A stretch of 64,000 bases of DNA from Parapontixanthobacter aurantiacus (lineage in GTDB: Bacteria; Pseudomonadota; Alphaproteobacteria; Sphingomonadales; Sphingomonadaceae): positions 124,001-188,000 of the forward strand of contig NZ_WTYW01000002.1 in assembly GCF_009827635.1 (NCBI RefSeq). The letters are read 5' to 3'. Below the pieces are notes generated by a model that had not been told where the DNA came from, made no database searches, and saw only the letters and a program-made list of their open reading frames with translations. This document shows positions 7,448 to 16,276 of this stretch, one piece after another (the stretch's first letter is position 1; each line of letters opens with the position of its first letter). Position numbers and translations under genes: made by a program.

Positions 7448-8755
7448 ATGAAAGAACCGCTGCGGATAGCGTTGGCTGGACTGGGTACGGTGGGCACAGG
7501 CGTAATCCGCCTGTTCGAAGCCAATCGCCAGATGATAGAGGCTCGTGCCGGACGACCGCTTAAGATCGTCGCCGTATCGGCCCGCGATCGCGGCAGGGAT
7601 CGCGGCGTCGAACTGTCCGCCTATGACTGGTACGACGACATGGGCGAGATGGCAGCTCTCCCTCAGGTCGATGCCGTCGTCGAACTTGTCGGCGGATCGG
7701 ACGGCCCCGCCCTCGCCCTAGCGCGCAAGACTCTCGAAGCAGGCAAGGCGCTCGTCACCGCCAACAAGGCAATGATCGCGCATCACGGTCTCTCGCTCGC
7801 CAAAACGGCAGCGGCGAATGGCACTTCTCTTAAGTTCGAGGCTGCAGTCGCGGGCGGTATTCCGGTGGTCAAGGGACTTCGCGAAGGCGCTGCCGCCAAC
7901 GCAATCGAGCGTATTTACGGCATCCTCAACGGGACCAGCAATTATATCCTTTCGGCAATGGAGGAGACGGGTGCGGACTTCGCGCAGATGCTCTCCGATG
8001 CTCAGGAACTGGGTTATGCGGAAGCGGACCCGACCTTCGACATCGAGGGCGTCGATGCGGCGCACAAGCTCGCCATACTCGCGGCCATTGCATTCGGCTG
8101 CCGGATCGATTTCGATGCCGTAAAAACGCAGGGAATTTCGGATGTTCGTGCCGCCGACATCCGGCAGGCTGCGGCGCTAGGCTATGTCGTCCGGCTCATC
8201 GGCATGGCCGACACGGAGATGCAGGACGATACCTGCAAGCTGTTTCAGGAAGTACGGCCGTGCCTCGTGGCGAAGTCCCACCCGCTCGCAGCGGTATCGG
8301 GGGCGACGAATGCCGTTGTCACCGAGGGCAACTTCTCGGGCCGCCTCCTGTTTCAGGGTGCGGGAGCGGGCGACGGTCCGACGGCGAGCGCAGTCGTCGC
8401 AGACATCATCGATCTGGCGAGAGGCGAACGCAGCGCTCCGTTCTCGGTCCCGGTCGAAGAGCTCGTCGAAATGCCCCCTGCCGATACAGGCGATCGACTA
8501 GGCCGCACCTATCTGAGGTTTACCGTAACGGACAGGCCGGGTGTCATGGCGGAAATTACGGCGGCGATGCGTGACGCCGACGTTTCGATCGAAAGCCTCA
8601 TCCAGGAAGGTCGCTCGCGAGAGGGACGCGACGTTCTCGTCGCTATGGTGACGCATGAAGGTCCCGAACGCAGCGTGGAACAGGCTTTGCGGCTTCTATC
8701 GGGCTCGGAAAGCCTTACCGCTCCGCCGTTGGTGATGCCGATTCTTCAGGACTGA
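7448..8755 (+). CDS. hom: Homoserine dehydrogenase
   Basis: The enzyme reduces aspartate semialdehyde to homoserine with NAD(P)H, the branch to threonine and methionine. The 435-residue product has an N-terminal Rossmann motif GLGTVGTG at about 11-18, the central catalytic part with KALVTANKAMIA and GGIPVVKGLREG, the signature GILNGTSNYIL, and a C-terminal ACT domain from about 355 (RFTVTDRPGVMAEI) that normally binds threonine for feedback control. The ATG at 7448 is preceded by GGAAAGGGGGCGGCAGG. Its last 41 bases overlap the end of a convergent gene. In many alphaproteobacteria hom is directly followed by glpX; here the convergent gene sits between them. Confidence 0.97.
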   Translation: MKEPLRIALAGLGTVGTGVIRLFEANRQMIEARAGRPLKIVAVSARDRGRDRGVELSAYDWYDDMGEMAALPQVDAVVELVGGSDGPALALARKTLEAGKALVTANKAMIAHHGLSLAKTAAANGTSLKFEAAVAGGIPVVKGLREGAAANAIERIYGILNGTSNYILSAMEETGADFAQMLSDAQELGYAEADPTFDIEGVDAAHKLAILAAIAFGCRIDFDAVKTQGISDVRAADIRQAAALGYVVRLIGMADTEMQDDTCKLFQEVRPCLVAKSHPLAAVSGATNAVVTEGNFSGRLLFQGAGAGDGPTASAVVADIIDLARGERSAPFSVPVEELVEMPPADTGDRLGRTYLRFTVTDRPGVMAEITAAMRDADVSIESLIQEGRSREGRDVLVAMVTHEGPERSVEQALRLLSGSESLTAPPLVMPILQD

Positions 8756-9386
8756 CGATCGTCTCGCTCGGCAGCAATTCCGCATCCCTTTCGGCGTCGG
8801 CCTCGCGGTCAGAGTCACTTTTTTCGGCGGACGTAGCGACCGGAGCATCACCGACGGGATTATCCTCTCCGAGCGGCGGCAGTCCGCGCGCCATGCGGTC
8901 CGCATCGGAGCCCGGCGGTGCTTCGGGCAGCGCGTCGAAATCGATAATCATCGCAGGTGGCGGCGGGCACTTCTGCAATCCGGGGATGCACATCCCTCCG
9001 ACCGTCGCCTTACCTTGGAAGATACCCGGCCCATCGACATTCGGAGCCTGAGGGTCGCCCTCGAATTTCGTTTTCTCGGCATATCGCTTGCGGGCGTCGC
9101 TGGGCGATAAGGTTCGAAACTTGCCCTGATCGACAAGGCGACGACAGACGATGATCGTCCCGGAAATTGCCGCAGCGTCCTCGACCTCCTCGCAAGCCTC
9201 GGTTGGGGGCGGGGGTCCGTAAGCCTCTTCCGCCGCGGCAAGAGCTTCCTCCGCAGTGGCGGATGCTGGCGGCAATGTTTCACCGGGATCGGCAGAAGCA
9301 TCCTGAGCGCTCGCCGGCACGGAAATCGTCATGGCGAGCGACAATGGGACGGTCCGAACAATTCGCATCGGCAGTTTGCTCGACAA
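8715..9386 (-). CDS. Secreted acidic protein of unknown function
   Basis: The frame can start at a TTG at 9386, with GGGGGAACTGG upstream, or at an ATG at 9368. Either way it begins with a signal peptide (IVRTVPLSLAMTISVPASAQ). The mature part of about 190 residues is acidic and rich in Ala, Pro and Glu. It contains four Cys (TEACEEV, IIVCRR, GGMCIPG, QKCPPPP), probably two disulfides, and the stretch GSDADRMARGLPPLGE, which looks conserved in related bacteria. The C-terminal 50 residues are a disordered Glu/Ser tail whose codons overlap the end of hom on the other strand. It is the reverse-oriented gene that separates hom from glpX. Function unknown. Confidence 0.7.
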   Translation of the reverse strand: MSSKLPMRIVRTVPLSLAMTISVPASAQDASADPGETLPPASATAEEALAAAEEAYGPPPPTEACEEVEDAAAISGTIIVCRRLVDQGKFRTLSPSDARKRYAEKTKFEGDPQAPNVDGPGIFQGKATVGGMCIPGLQKCPPPPAMIIDFDALPEAPPGSDADRMARGLPPLGEDNPVGDAPVATSAEKSDSDREADAERDAELLPSETIVSPEESASPTAER

Positions 9387-9450
9387 GACCAGTTCCCCCG
9401 TTTAACGCCTCGCCCGACGGCACCATCGCTATTTCAGGACTGAATTCATT

Positions 9451-10443
9451 ATGAACGATACGAGCAATTCCAATGTCAGCGCACTCGATCGGGTGCTGGT
9501 TCTCGAAATGGTCCGCGTCACCGAAGCCGCCGCTGTCGCCGCTTCTACCCTGGTCGGCCGGGGCGACGAGAAAGCCGCCGATGCGGCTGCCGTCGAGGCG
9601 ATGCGCAAGGCGTTCGACACGCTCGAAATCGACGGAACGGTGGTCATCGGCGAAGGCGAACGCGACGAGGCACCCATGCTCTATATCGGGGAAAAGGTCG
9701 GCGGCGCGCCCGGCAAGGGGCCGCAGATCGACATTGCGCTGGACCCGCTCGAAGGCACGACCATTACGGCAAAGGCAGGCCCGAATGCACTCGCGGTGCT
9801 GGCCGCGGCGGAGAAAGGCTGCCTGCTCAATGCCCCGGACGTTTACATGGACAAGCTCGCCGTGGGACCGGGCTATCCCGAGGATGTCATCAGCCTGTCC
9901 AAGACGCCAACCGAAAATGTCGAGGCGGTGGCGAAGGCGAAGGGCGTGAAGCCGTCCGAAATCATCGTATGCGTGCTCGATCGCCCGCGTCATGCCGATC
10001 TGATTGCCGAGCTGCGCGGTATCGGTTGCGGCGTCGTGTTGATCGGCGATGGCGATGTCGCCGGCGTCATCGCAGTGACCGACGAGGACACGACGATCGA
10101 CATGTATATGGGCCAGGGCGGCGCACCCGAGGGCGTTCTCGCCGCGGCCGCGCTTCGCTGTGTCGGAGGACAGTTCAACGGTCGCCTTGTCTTCCGCAAC
10201 GAGGACGAAAAGGCGCGTGCTCGCAAATGGGGCATCGACGATTTCGACCGCATCTACAAGCGCGACGATTTGGCGAAAGGGGACTGCATCTTCGCGGCGA
10301 CCGGCGTGACGGACGGCTCGCTGCTGCAAGGGGTGAAGCATCTGCGCGGAGGCCGGATGACGACCGAAAGCGTGGTGATGCGGGCCTCGTCGGGAACCGT
10401 TCGCTGGATCAAGGGCGAACATCGCGATTCGACGCTCGGCTGA
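9451..10443 (+). CDS. glpX: Fructose-1,6-bisphosphatase class II
   Basis: This 330-residue GlpX enzyme hydrolyses fructose 1,6-bisphosphate to fructose 6-phosphate for gluconeogenesis. The metal and substrate motifs VIGEGERDEAPML (about 66-78) and ALDPLEGTTITA (about 97-108) are intact, as is the C-terminal FAATGVTDGSLLQGV. Length is normal. The start at 9451 (MNDTSNSNVSALDRVL) aligns with relatives, but no strong ribosome-binding site precedes it. No class I enzyme is seen in the window. It is 132 bases upstream of the PRPP synthetase gene, an arrangement that fits a central carbon/nucleotide precursor neighbourhood. Confidence 0.96.
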   Translation: MNDTSNSNVSALDRVLVLEMVRVTEAAAVAASTLVGRGDEKAADAAAVEAMRKAFDTLEIDGTVVIGEGERDEAPMLYIGEKVGGAPGKGPQIDIALDPLEGTTITAKAGPNALAVLAAAEKGCLLNAPDVYMDKLAVGPGYPEDVISLSKTPTENVEAVAKAKGVKPSEIIVCVLDRPRHADLIAELRGIGCGVVLIGDGDVAGVIAVTDEDTTIDMYMGQGGAPEGVLAAAALRCVGGQFNGRLVFRNEDEKARARKWGIDDFDRIYKRDDLAKGDCIFAATGVTDGSLLQGVKHLRGGRMTTESVVMRASSGTVRWIKGEHRDSTLG

Positions 10444-10574
10444 TCGCCGGGGATCGTTCCGAAAATCGCGCTTTTTTGCACGGCACGCTGGGACGCTGCC
10501 GTTGCAATCGATGGCGCGCGCATTAGTCCTGCCGCCGCGATTCGCTACTGCTATTCTTCCGAAGGACTGACTGC

Positions 10575-11510
10575 ATGAAGATCATGGCTGCCAATTCCAA
10601 CCTGCCACTGGCACGAGCCATTGCAGGCTATCTGGAAATGCCGCTTTGCGATGCGAGCGTTCGCCGTTTCGCCGACGAGGAAATCTTCGTCGAGATCCAC
10701 GAGAACGTGCGCGGCGAAGACGTGTTCGTCGTCCAGTCGACAAGCTATCCTGCGAACGACAACCTGATGGAACTGCTCATCTGCATCGATGCGCTCCGGC
10801 GCGCGTCTGCGCGCAGGATTACGGCCGTCGTGCCTTACTTCGGATATGCCCGGCAGGATCGGAAGCCCGGACCGCGCACGCCGATCTCGGCCAAGCTCGT
10901 CGCCAATCTCGTCACGCAAGCCGGCGCCGATCGCGTGCTGTCGGTCGACCTTCATGCCGGACAGATCCAGGGTTTCTTCGACATACCGACCGACAACCTC
11001 TATGCCGCGCCGGTCATGGCGGCGGATATTCAGGCGCGCTACGGCGACCAGGACCTCATGGTCGTCTCGCCCGACGTCGGCGGCGTGGTGCGCGCCCGCG
11101 CACTGGCGAAGCGCCTTGATAACGCGCCTCTCGCGATCGTCGACAAGAGGCGTGACCGGCCGGGCGAATCGGAGGTCATGAACATCATCGGAGACGTATC
11201 GGGGCGTCACTGCATCCTGATCGACGACATCGTCGATTCTGGCGGCACGCTCTGTAATGCGGCTCAGGCACTGCTCGACGATGGAGCGGCCAGCGTCGCC
11301 GCTTATATCACCCACGGCGTCCTGTCTGGCGGAGCTGTTGCGCGCGTCGACAAGTCGGCGCTGAAGGAACTGGTCATAACGGACACGATCCGGCCCACCG
11401 ATGCGGCAATCGATTCGAACCAGATCCGCATCCTGACGATCGCCCCGCTGATCGGCGAGGCCGTCCGCCGCATTGCCGACGAATCAAGCGTATCGAGCTT
11501 GTTCGATTAG
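10575..11510 (+). CDS. prs: Ribose-phosphate pyrophosphokinase
   Basis: PRPP synthetase makes phosphoribosyl pyrophosphate from ribose 5-phosphate and ATP for nucleotide, histidine and tryptophan synthesis. The 311-residue sequence shows [21 protein letters not shown] (ATP-binding flexible region), [28 protein letters not shown] and the PRPP loop [13 protein letters not shown] at about 211-223. The N-terminus lacks the Asn-rich extension of some relatives. A GAAGGACTG site lies 10 bases before the ATG. Its stop overlaps the stop of the convergent AraC gene by 4 bases. The adjacent HisN-like gene uses a product of the same pathway, but they are separately transcribed. Confidence 0.96.
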   Translation: MKIMAANSNLPLARAIAGYLEMPLCDASVRRFADEEIFVEIHENVRGEDVFVVQSTSYPANDNLMELLICIDALRRASARRITAVVPYFGYARQDRKPGPRTPISAKLVANLVTQAGADRVLSVDLHAGQIQGFFDIPTDNLYAAPVMAADIQARYGDQDLMVVSPDVGGVVRARALAKRLDNAPLAIVDKRRDRPGESEVMNIIGDVSGRHCILIDDIVDSGGTLCNAAQALLDDGAASVAAYITHGVLSGGAVARVDKSALKELVITDTIRPTDAAIDSNQIRILTIAPLIGEAVRRIADESSVSSLFD

Positions 11511-12484
11511 GCTGCCGACGAGGCGGCGCGCCTGCTCCTGATAGGATTGCGCATCCAGGTTTCGATCTTGCCGGGCGCTATTTCCTCGAGCAACTCAAGC
11601 CGTCGGTCCTGACGGATTTGCAGGCTCGCCGAAAGAAGGTCATGCCTTTCCTGCACGAAGCGCCGCGGCGTCATGCGGAAGAACGAGGCAAATTCCCGGA
11701 TGAGATGAGACTGGTCGAAATAGCGGAGCTGGACGCTTTCCTCGCCTTCCCCGTCGCCGACACCGCATAACCGGGCGGCAAAATCCATCGCGCGAGCGCG
11801 TCTCATGACCTGTTTTGGGGTGAGACCAAAATCCCGTTTTACTACCCGCTGCAACGTGCGCATCGAGACTCCGTGACGTTCCGCGAAATCGGCTATGGAT
11901 TCGTTAGGGTCGATGAAAGCGGCTTCCTCGAAGCGCTGGGACAGGGCGTCGGGCCGTTCGATACCGCGCGAGGAAATATGGTGACGGAGCCAATCTTCCA
12001 GCCGTTCGATCCATTGCTCGGGCGCTATTCCGGGCGTGTAGAGGTCAGTAATCTCCCGACCGTCGAGACCCATTTCGCTGGCCGGTGCAACTCGGTCGAG
12101 GAACGTTTCGTCCGGCTTGTTTCCAAGCTTGCGAATTGCGCCGGGCTTCAACATCGCGCCGAGCGTGATTGCACTGCCATCGAACCCGGTCGGCATGGCG
12201 CAGGAGTGCTGACCGCAAATGACCGTCTCGTCGCGAATATTCACCACGCCCGACTTCGTTTCGATGCGCCAGCTATACGCCACTGCGGTCCGCAGATTTG
12301 CTGCGTCGTTGAACAGCAACCCGCTATGCTGCTTGTCCGCAAGCTCGCCCGCGACGAAGAACACGAGGCGACTTAGCCACGGTTTGAGATTGTCCGACGG
12401 CGTTCTGTTCAAGAATTGCGGTCGAGATGTTTCGGCATCGTCGGTCGTGACGATGCTTCTTGTATTCGAGGCGCGATCGGGCAA
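11507..12484 (-). CDS. AraC-family transcriptional regulator
   Basis: The 325-residue protein ends in a two-helix-turn-helix AraC domain (about 215-305: [21 protein letters not shown] for the first helix pair, then [20 protein letters not shown] for the second). The first 200 residues form a sensor domain that I cannot assign; it contains [16 protein letters not shown], a layout seen in DUF6597-type AraC proteins. The start is a TTG at 12484 because GGAAGG lies seven bases upstream and no ATG or GTG is in frame nearby. The target is unknown; the gene is convergent with prs and divergent from the HisN-like gene. Confidence 0.88.
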   Translation of the reverse strand: MPDRASNTRSIVTTDDAETSRPQFLNRTPSDNLKPWLSRLVFFVAGELADKQHSGLLFNDAANLRTAVAYSWRIETKSGVVNIRDETVICGQHSCAMPTGFDGSAITLGAMLKPGAIRKLGNKPDETFLDRVAPASEMGLDGREITDLYTPGIAPEQWIERLEDWLRHHISSRGIERPDALSQRFEEAAFIDPNESIADFAERHGVSMRTLQRVVKRDFGLTPKQVMRRARAMDFAARLCGVGDGEGEESVQLRYFDQSHLIREFASFFRMTPRRFVQERHDLLSASLQIRQDRRLELLEEIAPGKIETWMRNPIRSRRAASSAA

Positions 12485-12683
12485 TGCGTAACCTTCCGGA
12501 AATGCATGATTGCGACCCAGATCATGTGGCTCGCCATGATGCCGGCGCGCATTTTTGCACTATCCGTCATGCTTTTCAGACGAGAAGACTGTTGCTGCTC
12601 ATAACGCGGCCCGAATTTAATGCAATATTACAAGTGCATAGGGATTGACGCTTCCTATTCGCTTCGTGAAAGGCGCTCAGCTT

Positions 12684-13502
12684 ATGGGAATTACCGAAGA
12701 TATCGCTTTTGCCGGACAACTGGCCGACGCGGCGGGCGAAGCCATACGTCCGCTTTTCCGCGGTGAATGGGCTGAAGATCGCAAGGGTGATACGTCGCTC
12801 GTCACGGAAGCGGACCGCGCCGCGGAAGGCGCCATGCGCGCAATCCTCGAGGAGCGGCGATCCGGCGACGGTATCATCGGCGAGGAATACGGAACGAGAA
12901 ACGAGGGGTCAAACCGGCAGTGGGTGCTCGATCCCATTGACGGCACTATCAGCTTCGCCGCGGGGCGTCCCATCTTTGGAACACTGATCTCGCTATTGCA
13001 GGACGGGTTCCCCGTCATCGGCGTGATCGACCAGCCGATATCACGCGAACGCTGGCTGGGCGTAGTCGGGCAAGGCACCACGTTCAACGGGAAGCCGGCG
13101 CGGACTCGCCCCTGTCGTGATTTGTCGCAGGCGACGCTTGCGACGACGAGCCCGCATCTTTTCTCCGAACACCAGGCCGATCACTACATGCAACTCGCGC
13201 AGAAGGTGGACGGGGCGAAGCTCGTCTATGGCGGAGACTGCTACAATTACGGATTGCTTGCGAGCGGTCATGTCGATCTCGTCTGCGAGGCGGGCCTGAA
13301 ACTGTACGATTTCGCAGCCCTCGTACCGATCGTCGAGGGTGCAGGCGGAACCATGTGCGACTGGGCTGGAGAGCCCCTGCATCAGGATAGCACCGGAGAG
13401 ATCATCGCGATGGGCGATCAGGCCCGGCTCGAGGATATTCTTTCCGCCATGGGTATCGGAGATGTCATCGGCTCTGGTCTTGGAGACGTTCTTCCCAAGT
13501 AA
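12684..13502 (+). CDS. hisN: Inositol monophosphatase family protein, probably histidinol-phosphatase
   Basis: The 272-residue protein has the full metal-binding set of the IMPase superfamily: EADRAAEGAMR, GEEYG (about 79-83), DPIDGT (about 97-102) and, near the C-terminus, KLYDFAALVPIVEGAGG, where the last Asp binds metal. Within the superfamily it most resembles the bacterial HisN type (GEEYG, GTISFAAGRPIFGTLI), which removes phosphate from histidinol phosphate. The ATG at 12684 is chosen because GAAAGG lies upstream; an in-frame TTG at 12645 would add 13 residues. Inositol monophosphatase activity cannot be excluded from sequence alone. Confidence 0.85.
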   Translation: MGITEDIAFAGQLADAAGEAIRPLFRGEWAEDRKGDTSLVTEADRAAEGAMRAILEERRSGDGIIGEEYGTRNEGSNRQWVLDPIDGTISFAAGRPIFGTLISLLQDGFPVIGVIDQPISRERWLGVVGQGTTFNGKPARTRPCRDLSQATLATTSPHLFSEHQADHYMQLAQKVDGAKLVYGGDCYNYGLLASGHVDLVCEAGLKLYDFAALVPIVEGAGGTMCDWAGEPLHQDSTGEIIAMGDQARLEDILSAMGIGDVIGSGLGDVLPK

Positions 13503-13605
13503 TCGCGCTTTGTTTCTTCATTTAGGACCGCGTTAAGCATCCATTATTCGACGTGGGGTAGAGGAGCGGCGCTCGCTTAGAGCGTTTATCCTTTTGGGGG
13601 GAATA

Positions 13606-14238
13606 ATGAAGAAACTGATTGGTGCCGCAGCCGTTGCGGTACTCTGGGCTTCGCCCGCACTGGCGCAGGACACCGGCCCGCGCGATTTCGAAATCGTCGA
13701 GAACGCCGACAAGTCCGGTCTTCGCGCCGAAGGTCGCCTGTTCTGGGAGCGTCTCAACGACCCGGAAGAAGACATCGGGATCAACTACGAACTCGGTAGC
13801 GCCCTCGGTTATGGCGCAGAAATCGGCTACGACATGCGTGTCAGCGACAACATCGTGGTCGGACCGTATGCGACCTACGATTTCTCGAATGTCGAGGAAT
13901 GCGAGGACAATTTGTGCGTCGCATCCGGCGACTATTACGCCTTCGGTCTGCATGTCGGTTTCGAAACCGGTGCGGAGGGCCTCGTTTACGGCAAGATCGG
14001 CTATGGCAACCAGACGGTAACGCTCCAAGGTCCCTACACCGATCCCGAAACGAACGAGACGTTCGTCTTCGATGAAGAGGAAAGCGGCGGCGGATATAAT
14101 TTCGCCTTCGGTTACGAGCATGGCTTCGGCGATGTTCTCTACGGTCGCGCCGAACTGGGCGTAAGCGAAAGCTACGACATCTACGGTTTCGATTTCCAGC
14201 GCGGCTATATCGGTGCAGCGCTCGGCGCTCGCTTCTGA
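13606..14238 (+). CDS. Outer-membrane beta-barrel protein
   Basis: A GGGGGGA site directly precedes the ATG at 13606. The product of 210 residues begins with a signal peptide (MKKLIGAAAVAVLWASPALAQ) and then shows alternating hydrophobic/hydrophilic strands rich in Tyr, Gly, Asp and Glu, such as GYGAEIGYDMRVSDNIVVG and YNFAFGYEHGFGDVLYGR. The chain ends GYIGAALGARF with the terminal Phe typical of barrels assembled by BamA. It resembles the small OmpW/opacity-type porins with eight or so strands. The strong acidity is common in marine strains. Substrate or role unknown. It stands alone between the HisN-like gene and rpmI. Confidence 0.8.
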   Translation: MKKLIGAAAVAVLWASPALAQDTGPRDFEIVENADKSGLRAEGRLFWERLNDPEEDIGINYELGSALGYGAEIGYDMRVSDNIVVGPYATYDFSNVEECEDNLCVASGDYYAFGLHVGFETGAEGLVYGKIGYGNQTVTLQGPYTDPETNETFVFDEEESGGGYNFAFGYEHGFGDVLYGRAELGVSESYDIYGFDFQRGYIGAALGARF

Positions 14239-14399
14239 CGCATCGCGTCAAAGGGCACTTCGCCCTTGCGTTTCAGGTAGAGGGAGCGTATTGGCGCGCC
14301 CTTCACCGACACGTGAATCATCGCCGGTCTGGCCAGTAAGGGCTGCCAGGGCCGGTCGAACGTGTCTCTCGCTTGAACTTTTCCGAGTAGGAGATGAAA

Positions 14400-14603
14400 A
14401 TGCCCAAACTGAAGACCAAGAGCGGTGTGAAGAAACGCTTCAAGATCACCGCGACCGGCAAGGTAAAGCACGGGGTTGCGGGCAAGCGCCACCGCCTCAC
14501 GCATCACAATGCCAAGTACATCCGTCAGAACCGTGGAACCACCGTGTTGTCCGAAGCGGACACGAAAACGGTGAAGAAATGGGCGCCCTACGGGCTCGAT
14601 TGA
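14400..14603 (+). CDS. rpmI: 50S ribosomal protein L35
   Basis: The 67-residue product [15 protein letters not shown] is the standard L35. The TAGGAG at 14388-14393 is six bases before the ATG at 14400; the ATG at 14394 touches it and is too close, so the later start is right. L35 is a basic protein of the large subunit. It is followed 41 bases later by rplT. infC, which precedes these genes in most bacteria, is not here. Confidence 0.97.
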   Translation: MPKLKTKSGVKKRFKITATGKVKHGVAGKRHRLTHHNAKYIRQNRGTTVLSEADTKTVKKWAPYGLD

Positions 14604-14644
14604 GCCTGCGCCTCGCACACAGTTTTCCAAGGAGTATTTGAGCT

Positions 14645-15004
14645 ATGCCACGCATCAAGAGAGGCGTCACCACGCGCCAGAAGCACAAGCGGTTGCTGGA
14701 CCAGGCCAAGGGCTATCGCGGTCGCCGCAAGAACACCATTCGCGTTGCCCGTCAGGGCGTCGAGAAGGCCGGGCAGTACGCCTATCGCGACCGCAAGGTC
14801 AAAAAGCGCAACTTCCGCGCCCTGTGGATCCAGCGGATCAACGCAGCGGTTCGCGCCGAAGGGCTGACCTATTCGCAGTTCATGCACGGCGCGAAGCTGG
14901 CCGGCATCGAACTCGACCGGAAGGTCATGGCCGATCTCGCCATGAACGAGGGCGCAGCCTTTAAGTCGATCATCGAACAGGCAAAACAAGCGCTTCCCGC
15001 CTGA
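14645..15004 (+). CDS. rplT: 50S ribosomal protein L20
   Basis: The 119-residue product starts [18 protein letters not shown] and ends AKQALPA, as L20 does. The N-terminal half is a long basic extension that enters the 23S rRNA, and the C-terminal half is a globular RNA-binding domain. L20 is needed early in large-subunit assembly and often represses its own operon. AAGGAG lies before the start. A clear terminator follows at 15031. Confidence 0.98.
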   Translation: MPRIKRGVTTRQKHKRLLDQAKGYRGRRKNTIRVARQGVEKAGQYAYRDRKVKKRNFRALWIQRINAAVRAEGLTYSQFMHGAKLAGIELDRKVMADLAMNEGAAFKSIIEQAKQALPA

Positions 15005-15030
15005 GCGATTTTCCTTTCGGATCAAAGAGA

Positions 15031-15058
15031 AGCGCCATCCTAGCCGGTGGCGCTTTTT
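15031..15058 (+). terminator. Rho-independent terminator after rplT
   Basis: AGCGCCA pairs with TGGCGCT (7 base pairs, 10-base loop) and is followed by TTTTTCTTT. It ends the rpmI-rplT transcript 27 bases after the stop. It lies 34 bases before the pheS start, so pheS needs its own promoter or relies on read-through. Confidence 0.88.
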
Positions 15059-15091
15059 CTTTGTGCGATATTTGTTTAGCAGGGCCCCGTC

Positions 15092-16276
15092 ATGACGAAC
15101 GATCTCGAAACCCGCGTGAACGAAACGGTTCAGGCCATTGCCTCGACCGACAGCATCGATGCCCTCGAAACCGTGCGGATCGAGGCGCTGGGCAAGCAGG
15201 GCTGGATCAGCCAGCTGATGAAGACGCTCGGCAAGATGACGCCCGAAGAGAGGCAGGTCGAGGGACCGCGGATCCAGGGGATCAGGACGCGTGTGACGGA
15301 TGCGATCGCCGACCGTAAGGCTGCGCTGGAAGCGGCGCAGCTGGCGGAAAAGCTGGCTTCTGAGCGCTTGGACCTCACCCTGCCGGCGCCCTCTGCGCCG
15401 CGTGGCTCTGTCCACCCCGTAAGCCAGGTTATGGACGAACTGGCGGAAATCTTCGCCGATCTCGGCTTCGCGGTGAAGTCCGGGCCGGAAATCGAAGACG
15501 ATTGGCACAATTTCACCGCTCTCAACATGGCGGAGACCCACCCAGCGCGCGCGATGCACGACACTTTCTACTTCCCCGGCCGGCTGTCCACAGTGACACC
15601 TAAAGGGGGGTCAACTGCACCAAGGGGTGGTTCGTCGTCGGCGACAACCGATAGCGCGCAGGCGAGCGAAGAGGGTGCGCGGATGCTTCTTCGCACCCAT
15701 ACTTCGCCTGTCCAGATCCGCAGCATGATGGACGAAGGAGCGCCCATCCGGATCATCGCTCCGGGTCGGGTCTATCGCTCGGACAGCGATGCGACGCATA
15801 CGCCGATGTTCCATCAGATCGAGGGGCTGGTCATCGACAAGGGCATCCATCTCGGTCATCTGAAATGGACGCTCGAAACTTTCCTCAAGGCGTTTTTCGA
15901 AACGGACGACATCGTCCTGCGGTTGCGCCCGTCCTACTTTCCCTTCACCGAGCCGTCCGTCGAAGTCGATGTCGGCTTCGCGGTGAGCCAGGGCAAGCGT
16001 GTCCTCGGCGGCAGCGGCGACGAACCGGGTCACGGCTGGATGGAGCTTCTGGGCAGCGGCATGGTCAATCCGCGCGTCCTCGAATTCGCGGGCGTCGATC
16101 CCGCCGAATATCAGGGTTTTGCTTTCGGCGTCGGGGTCGACCGGCTCGCCATGCTGAAATACGGAATGGACGATCTGCGCGCTTTCTTCGACGGCGACAA
16201 TCGCTGGCTGGCGCATTATGGCTTCTCGCCCTTCGACCAGCCGACCCTTTCCGCAGGCGTGGGAGCGCGAGCATGA
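15092..16276 (+). CDS. pheS: Phenylalanine-tRNA ligase alpha subunit
   Basis: PheS carries the catalytic site that charges tRNA-Phe, as an alpha2-beta2 enzyme with PheT. The 394-residue chain has the N-terminal coiled coil (1-90), then class II motif 1 ([19 protein letters not shown]), motif 2 ([21 protein letters not shown]) and motif 3 ([17 protein letters not shown]). It is about 40 residues longer than most bacterial PheS because of a Ser/Thr/Gly-rich insert at residues 164-197 between DTFYFPG and MLLRTHTSP (listed separately). The frame is intact through the insert. The stop overlaps the pheT start as ATGA. Confidence 0.97.
   Translation: MTNDLETRVNETVQAIASTDSIDALETVRIEALGKQGWISQLMKTLGKMTPEERQVEGPRIQGIRTRVTDAIADRKAALEAAQLAEKLASERLDLTLPAPSAPRGSVHPVSQVMDELAEIFADLGFAVKSGPEIEDDWHNFTALNMAETHPARAMHDTFYFPGRLSTVTPKGGSTAPRGGSSSATTDSAQASEEGARMLLRTHTSPVQIRSMMDEGAPIRIIAPGRVYRSDSDATHTPMFHQIEGLVIDKGIHLGHLKWTLETFLKAFFETDDIVLRLRPSYFPFTEPSVEVDVGFAVSQGKRVLGGSGDEPGHGWMELLGSGMVNPRVLEFAGVDPAEYQGFAFGVGVDRLAMLKYGMDDLRAFFDGDNRWLAHYGFSPFDQPTLSAGVGARA
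15581..15682 (+). repeat. In-frame insert of about 102 bp in pheS with an imperfect palindrome
   Basis: These 34 codons (residues 164-197 of PheS) encode a Gly/Ser/Thr-rich stretch such as [16 protein letters not shown] that has no counterpart in ordinary PheS, where only about four residues join the same flanking motifs. The DNA begins with an imperfect inverted repeat, CAGTGACACC against GGGGTCAACTG, around TAAAGG. This is what an inserted short palindromic element read in frame could look like. A natural loop expansion is the alternative. No second copy was found in this window. Confidence 0.4.
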
